Shown: positions 61,708 through 64,000 of the stretch, piece by piece | Numbering within the stretch: position 1 is the first letter of the stretch | Layout of the letters: every line of letters begins with the position of its first letter | Origin: Actinomadura rudentiformis | GTDB taxonomy: Bacteria; Actinomycetota; Actinomycetes; Streptosporangiales; Streptosporangiaceae | Assembly (NCBI RefSeq): GCF_008923185.1 | Contig: NZ_WBMT01000013.1 | Span: 124,001-188,000, forward strand | Length of the DNA: 64,000 nucleotides | Direction: 5' to 3' | Program-made: the position numbers and the translations under genes | Notes under the pieces: generated by a model | The model's database searches: none | Told to the model about the DNA's origin: nothing | What the model saw: the letters and a program-made list of their open reading frames with translations, nothing else

Positions 61708-63000
61708 TTACTCCGGAGATGTCCGGTGCTCTTCGAGCCGGCGCACGAGGACCGTGCCGATCCGGTTGCGCCGGCCGGCGATGCTCTCGGCGGTCAGGGC
61801 CAGCCCGGCCACCTCGGCGGTGGAGCCCTCGATCGGCACCCGGCCCAGCGCGTGCGCCAGGAGGCCGCCGACCGTCTCGACCTCCTCGACGTCGATCTCC
61901 ACGTCGAAGAGCTCCCCCAGGTCCTCCACCGGCAGCCGGGCCGTCACCCGGGCCGTGTCCTTGTCCTCGTCGAGCCAGTCCACCGGCGGCGTCTCGACGT
62001 CGTACTCATCGGCGATCTCACCCACGATCTCCTCGAGGATGTCCTCGATGGTGACCAGGCCGGCGGTGCCGCCGTACTCGTCGATCACGATCGCCACGTG
62101 CGTCTGCCGGGCCTGCATCTCCCGCAGAAGCTCGTCGATCGGCTTGCTGTCGGGCACGTACGTGGCGGAGCGCATCACCGACTCGACCTTCTCCACCGAC
62201 TCGCCCTCGCGATGCTCATGGCTGCGCCGGACGATGTCCTTGAGGTAGGCGATCCCGACCACGTCGTCCTCGTTCTCGCCCACCACGGGGATCCGCGAGA
62301 AGCCGCTGCGCAACGCCAGCGACATCGCCTGCCGCAGGGTCTTGCCGCGTTCGATGAACACGATGTCGGTACGCGGCACCATGACCTCGCGCACGAGCGT
62401 GTCACCCAGCTCGAACACCGAGTGGATCATCTCGCGCTCGTCCGGCTCGATCAGGCTGCGCTGTTCGGCCAGGTCGACCAGATCCCTGAGCTCGGCCTCC
62501 GTGGCGAACGGCCCCTCCCGGAAGCCCCGCCCGGGTGTCAGCGCGTTCCCCAGCAAGATCAACAGCTTGGGCAGCGGCCCGAAGACCCTCGTCACCGGAT
62601 GCATGACGGCGGCCCCGGCCAGCGCGATCCGGTCGGCATGCTGCAACCCCAGCGTGCGGGGCCCGACCCCGACCACCACGTAGCTGACCACGATCATGAT
62701 CGCCGCGGCGGTCACGTACGCGCGCCACGTCTCGTCCAGCCACGAGATGCACAGATCGGCCACGAGCACCGTCGCGACCAGCTCGCAGCTGATCCGCAAC
62801 AGCAGGACCATGTTGAGGTAACGCGCGGGGTCGGCCACCACCTCGGCGAGCCGCTGCGCGCCCCGCCGGCCCTCCCGGACCAGCTCCTCGACCCGGACCC
62901 GCGACACCCGCGCCAGCGCCGCCTCGGTACCCGCCAGGAGCCCGGCCAGGATCACCAGTCCGGCCGCCAGGGTGAGCAGCCACCCCATCTGCGTGTTCAC
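61708..63000 (-). CDS. Hemolysin C-like CNNM/CBS/CorC-HlyC membrane protein
   Basis: 430 aa. N-terminal CNNM (DUF21) domain with membrane segments (WLLTLAAGLVILAGLLAG and AAAIMIVVSYVVVGVGPRTLG), a pair of CBS domains (VREVMVPRTDIVFIERGKTL, SRIPVVGENEDDVVGIAYLKDIVRR, VIDEYGGTAGLVTIEDILEEIVGEI) and a C-terminal CorC_HlyC domain (VTARLPVEDLGELFDVEI). Linked to Mg2+/Co2+ efflux; the hemolysin name is historical. GTG at 63000. Conserved neighbour of ybeY, phoH and era. Confidence 0.95.
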   Translation of the reverse strand: MNTQMGWLLTLAAGLVILAGLLAGTEAALARVSRVRVEELVREGRRGAQRLAEVVADPARYLNMVLLLRISCELVATVLVADLCISWLDETWRAYVTAAAIMIVVSYVVVGVGPRTLGLQHADRIALAGAAVMHPVTRVFGPLPKLLILLGNALTPGRGFREGPFATEAELRDLVDLAEQRSLIEPDEREMIHSVFELGDTLVREVMVPRTDIVFIERGKTLRQAMSLALRSGFSRIPVVGENEDDVVGIAYLKDIVRRSHEHREGESVEKVESVMRSATYVPDSKPIDELLREMQARQTHVAIVIDEYGGTAGLVTIEDILEEIVGEIADEYDVETPPVDWLDEDKDTARVTARLPVEDLGELFDVEIDVEEVETVGGLLAHALGRVPIEGSTAEVAGLALTAESIAGRRNRIGTVLVRRLEEHRTSPE

Positions 63001-63005
63001 CGTCC

Positions 63006-63107
63006 TCCAGCCCCCACCCAGCCGCCTATCAACGGACGAGCTTCGCTCGGCTCAACCTCTTCCAGCCCCCACCCAGCCGCCTATCAACGGACGAGCCCCG
63101 CTCGGGA
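63006..63107. repeat. 55-nt period direct repeat between ybeY and the CNNM gene
   Basis: A 36-nt segment starting TCCAGCCCCCACCCAGCCGC occurs at 63006-63041 and again at 63061-63096, followed each time by a CGCTCGG-containing tail. The repeat fills the intergenic space and ends 3 nt before the ybeY stop. Confidence 0.92.
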
Positions 63108-63109
63108 CG

Positions 63110-63583
63110 TCATTGGCCGCGTTTCTCCCGCCAGGCGGTCAGCAGCTCGGCCTGCAGGCCGAACATCTCCTTGTGCTCGTCGGGCTCGGCGTGGTCGTAC
63201 CCGAGCAGATGCAGGATCCCATGCGTGCACAGGAGCTCAAGCTCGTCCTGCGTGCCGTGCCCGGCCTGGGCGCCCTGCCGCTCGGCCACCGCCGGGCAGA
63301 GCACCACGTCCCCGAGCAACCCCGGATCGGTCTCGTCGTCATCGGTGCCGCCCGACATCGGCCCCGGGCGCAGCTCGTCCATGGGGAACGCCAGAACGTC
63401 GGTCGGACCGGGCTCCCCCATCCACTTCTCGTGGAGCTCGCTCATCGCCGCCTCGTCCACCAGCAGCAGCGACAGCTCGGCGAGCGGGTGCACCCGCATG
63501 CCGTCCAGCACATGCCGGGCCAGATCGACGAGACTCTTCTCGTCGACCCCGACGCCCGACTCGTTCAACACCTCGATGCTCAT
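63110..63583 (-). CDS. ybeY: Endoribonuclease YbeY (16S rRNA maturation factor)
   Basis: 157 aa. Single-strand-specific RNase for 16S rRNA 3'-end maturation and ribosome quality control. N-terminal MSIEVLNESGVGVDEKSLV, the central MGEPGPTDVLAFPMDELRPG and the zinc motif THGILHLLGYDHAEPDE with three His. ATG at 63583 gives the normal length. A hairpin separates it from phoH upstream. Confidence 0.96.
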   Translation of the reverse strand: MSIEVLNESGVGVDEKSLVDLARHVLDGMRVHPLAELSLLLVDEAAMSELHEKWMGEPGPTDVLAFPMDELRPGPMSGGTDDDETDPGLLGDVVLCPAVAERQGAQAGHGTQDELELLCTHGILHLLGYDHAEPDEHKEMFGLQAELLTAWREKRGQ

Positions 63584-63693
63584 CAGAATCCTGTCCCATG
63601 GAGGGCCGAGCCGGTCCGTCGTGGAGCCGAGCCGGCAAGATCGCCCCAGTGCCCCCGAAACCTTTCCACAGCCTACCGACCCACCCGAAACCT

Positions 63694-63725
63694 CAGCGAC
63701 CACGGTCGGATGACCGTGGTCGCTG
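63694..63725 (-). terminator. 14-bp hairpin between phoH and ybeY
   Basis: CAGCGACCACGGTC (63694-63707), loop GGAT, GACCGTGGTCGCTG (63712-63725). Lies 24 nt beyond the phoH stop and may separate phoH transcription from ybeY. Confidence 0.8.
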
Positions 63726-63749
63726 GGGAGCCTGCTCGCCGGGAAACCG

Positions 63750-64000
63750 TCAGCGGCCTCGCTTGCGGGAGCCACCGCGGCCGCCGGCGGCGCCCTTGAT
63801 CTCGGAGACCCGGTCTCCCTTGCCGCCCTGGCGGGCCACCTCGTCGAAGCGGCTGTAGGCCTCGACGATGTCGGTCACCAGCTTGTGGCGGACGACGTCG
63901 TGGCTGTTGAGACGGCAGAAGTGGATGTCGTCGACGCCCTCCAGGATGTCCTGGACGACCCGCAGGCCGCTCAGGTGACCGTTCGGCAGGTCGACCTGGG
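63750..64000 (-). CDS. phoH: PhoH family protein, C-terminal 83 residues (gene runs off the window end)
   Basis: Translated end: QVDLPNGHLSGLRVVQDILE, then GVDDIHFCRLNSHDVVRHKL, VTDIVEAYSRFDEVARQGGK and a basic Gly/Arg tail. This is the typical C-terminus of PhoH-like ATPases/RNA helicases, including D-V-V-R-H. The Walker motifs lie outside the window. The phoH-ybeY-CNNM-era order is conserved in actinobacteria. Confidence 0.93.
   Translation of the reverse strand, partial: QVDLPNGHLSGLRVVQDILEGVDDIHFCRLNSHDVVRHKLVTDIVEAYSRFDEVARQGGKGDRVSEIKGAAGGRGGSRKRGR

Overview
The window is chromosomal DNA from a high-G+C actinobacterium, most likely a Streptosporangiales-type organism. Support for this: GC-rich third codon positions throughout, many GTG and TTG starts, short -10-only promoters placed 6-7 nt before start codons (leaderless mRNAs), an F420-dependent oxidoreductase, a MalK/MsiK-type orphan ABC ATPase, a BTAD/SARP regulator and a fused SecDF. 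The species call is inference. No tRNA, rRNA, CRISPR array, IS element or phage gene was seen.

Layout. 1-5.9 kb: 5' part of dnaG, a glycolipid-binding domain protein, and a cluster of three exported enzymes (M20 hydrolase, RidA-like protein, FAD amine oxidase). 6.1-10.6 kb: urease operon ureABCFGD without ureE. 10.5-19.9 kb: accessory metabolism and regulation (methyltransferase, orphan ABC ATPase, MerR regulator, MFS exporter, exported SDR/NTF2-like pair, LysR, LLM oxidoreductase, CMD protein, proline iminopeptidase-like hydrolase). 20-25 kb: DUF305 lipoprotein, LVIVD-repeat protein, ECF41 sigma factor, GtrA, FAD-dependent reductase. 25.2-30.1 kb: dgt, a YdcF-like protein, ppdK. 30.4-37.8 kb: GH15 hydrolase, a tiny exported peptide, a trypsin-like protease, secDF with a small anchored protein, and a secreted protein. 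38-48 kb: conserved actinobacterial core (glyS, znuACB-zur, uppS-recO) with small insertions. 47.9-54.7 kb: protealysin-like M4 protease with emfourin, leuA with a Leu-rich leader peptide, a DDAH-like hydrolase, a TerB-like protein, a membrane protein and era. 54.8-64 kb: SARP regulator, MMPL exporter, zinc-less cytidine-deaminase-like protein, lipoprotein, CBS/CNNM protein, ybeY and the 3' end of phoH.

Regulatory links read directly from the DNA: (1) a MerR gene and a distant F420-type oxidoreductase share the same 18-bp palindrome inside a 19-bp promoter spacer, and both begin exactly 7 nt after the -10; (2) an ECF41 sigma factor lies about 4 kb from a CMD-family gene whose promoter reads TGTCACA-N16-CGTC; (3) a Zur-type palindrome covers the znuACB-zur promoter; (4) leuA has an attenuator with a Leu-Leu-Leu-Leu leader peptide.

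The most unusual pattern is genome structure rather than a gene. At many gene 3' ends the last 13-21 nt, including the stop codon, are tandemly duplicated 2-4 times, so that successive units each carry their own stop codon. This is seen after the trypsin-like protease, the 60.9-kb lipoprotein, dgt, era, the CMD gene, the MFS gene and others.
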